This document shows, in pieces, positions 63,290-64,000 of a stretch of DNA of 64,000 bases (positions within the stretch are counted from its first letter, which is position 1; each line of letters begins with the position of its first letter). The stretch is from Chrysophaeum taylorii. Taxonomy: Eukaryota > Sar > Pelagophyceae > Pelagomonadales > Pelagomonadaceae. Where the stretch lies: contig JAQMWT010000212.1 in assembly GCA_029834535.1 (NCBI GenBank), positions 21,383 to 85,382 of the forward strand, in the 5' to 3' direction. The notes beneath the pieces were generated by a model, which had not been told where the DNA came from, searched no databases, and saw only the letters and a program-made list of their open reading frames with translations. The translations under genes and the position numbers were made by a program.

Positions 63290-63760
63290 TTCTCCCCTTC
63301 CCTGATCGCGACGCATGGTTGCGATGGAGGACGGTGCCGTCATCGAACTCCTGCGCCTTGCGATATCGGCAATCTCGCCCTCCGCGTAGGATTGGCACCT
63401 ATTCGCCTCTCGGCGGGCGGCGCCGTATGGCAGCTCGGCTATTCGCGCCGCGCAAGCGGTTCCCAGTGGGCGCAGGGACTGGCATCGGATAGTCAGACCG
63501 GTGGGTATGGCTGGGGGGCCAGACGGACGAAGGTTATCGCGACGGTGTGGTTGTCCCGTTCACATACGCGGTCGGGTCCCTCGTCGCATGTGTGTGGACC
63601 AGCTTGATGATGTCTCACTCTCCGCCGACACGGACTAACCTGTGTCGGTGTGTGTGCCTCGTCTATCCATGGCCCGGTGATTTCCAGGACTGGCTCCTAT
63701 CGGTCCGGCCTGGCTCCATGCTCGGAGAGGGAGAAGTTCTGAAGTTAGATTTAGTTAGCA
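63290..63760 (+). mobile_element. degenerate SINE-like copy S7
   Basis: Head CGCATGGTTGCGATGGAGGACGGTGCC, CACCTATTCGCCTC and the 3' part CCGGTGATTTCCAGGACTGGCTCC...CATGCTCGG are recognisable with many insertions. The tail is reduced to AGTTAGATTTAGTTAG. It is the most diverged copy here. Confidence 0.7.
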
Positions 63761-64000
63761 TAGCCGTCATCCAGGTCCCCGCGGAGATCCGGTAAGAATA
63801 TGAAGGTCGTAAGTCCCGCAACCAGTAAGAGTCATCAGATTCTATATATACGCGTTTGAGTGGCCGTATGGGGGAAGGTCCGCGGAGATTTCCGCTCGCA
63901 TAACAGAAGAGAGAAGAACGCGAAGGGCGTCCAGGAGTACGGAAAAAGCCTCCAGAACGGAGAGAATCCTGGTTCAATCAGGGCAATGATAATCCTGTTG
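63761..64000. other. unassigned right edge
   Basis: Contains TATATATACGCG at about 63844. No coding or repeat family recognised in the remaining 240 bp. Confidence 0.3.

Noticed and set aside
1-64000. Bacterial or phage origin, CRISPR or operon structure
   Set aside because: Only eukaryotic retroelement, MULE and Helitron signatures are present, and no regularly spaced repeats with spacers.

Overview
The window looks like a repeat-dominated stretch of a eukaryotic nuclear genome. Almost all of it is retrotransposon sequence: at least six Ty1/copia copies, a Ty3/gypsy lineage, a seven-copy SINE-like retroposon, one Mutator-like (MULE) DNA transposon and a Helitron helicase scrap. There is no intact host gene, rRNA gene or CRISPR array. 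GC is near 50%, coding frames are not obviously split by introns, and the copia primer sites match the copia-type half-tRNA(iMet) primer. A compact algal genome such as a red alga would fit, but nothing here proves the host.

The central finding is that two distinct copia families carry a cytosine-C5 DNA methyltransferase (DNMT/Dcm-like) domain between protease and integrase. In the 'E' family (copy E2 on the minus strand, copy E1 at 40112-47130) the domain is recognisable from motif I to motif X. In E2 it is one uninterrupted 536-codon frame (32905 to 31295) with the Pro-Cys-Gln catalytic motif, ENV, and an ANAVP motif X. In the 'C' family (element C at 11505-28450, element B at 2791-8142) a more diverged version keeps the G-L-S glycine loop, the Pro-Cys motif and the Q-[SA]-R-E-R motif VIII.

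The middle of the window is a set of nested insertions. E2 runs on the minus strand from its 5' LTR (36075-36267) to its 3' LTR (9888-10082). It is split by element C, which has identical-length 315-bp LTRs and a perfect 5-bp target duplication, GAGAC. Element C is in turn split by a SINE-like retroposon (20272-20636, 10-bp target duplication) and by a MULE (21544-25954, 8-bp target duplication TATTATTT). By eye, LTR divergence is about 4% for C and about 6% for E2, which fits that order. With its insertions removed, element C encodes gag, protease, DNMT-like, integrase, RT-RNase H and an extra 3' ORF of about 660 codons (Cys-rich cluster plus coiled coil). A near-identical motif encoding S-L-N-Y recurs five times at its domain boundaries.

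Layout: 1-2790, copia A (integrase-RT-RNase H, plus). 2791-8142, copia B (minus, gag to DNMT-like), joined tail to tail with A. 8297-9594, gypsy RT-RNase H remnant. 9585-9887, 3' end of another E-family copy. 9888-36267, E2 with nested C, SINE and MULE. 36268-37600, Helitron remnant, a GAACTTACTGG repeat array and an LTR fragment. 37600-40111, gypsy LTR and gag. 40112-47130, E1. 47131-49250, mostly unassigned with one broken non-transposon-like gene. 49339-55323, LTRs flanking an unknown antisense ORF chain and a small non-autonomous element. 55341-60012, gypsy element hit by three SINE copies. 60013-61700, E3 gag and LTR, with a C-family LTR inserted. 61700-63280, AT-rich with no features. 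63300-63760, degenerate SINE copy.

Nearly every ORF carries frameshifts or stops, so this is a graveyard of fairly young but inactive copies. Coordinates of element ends not fixed by target duplications are good to about 10 bp.
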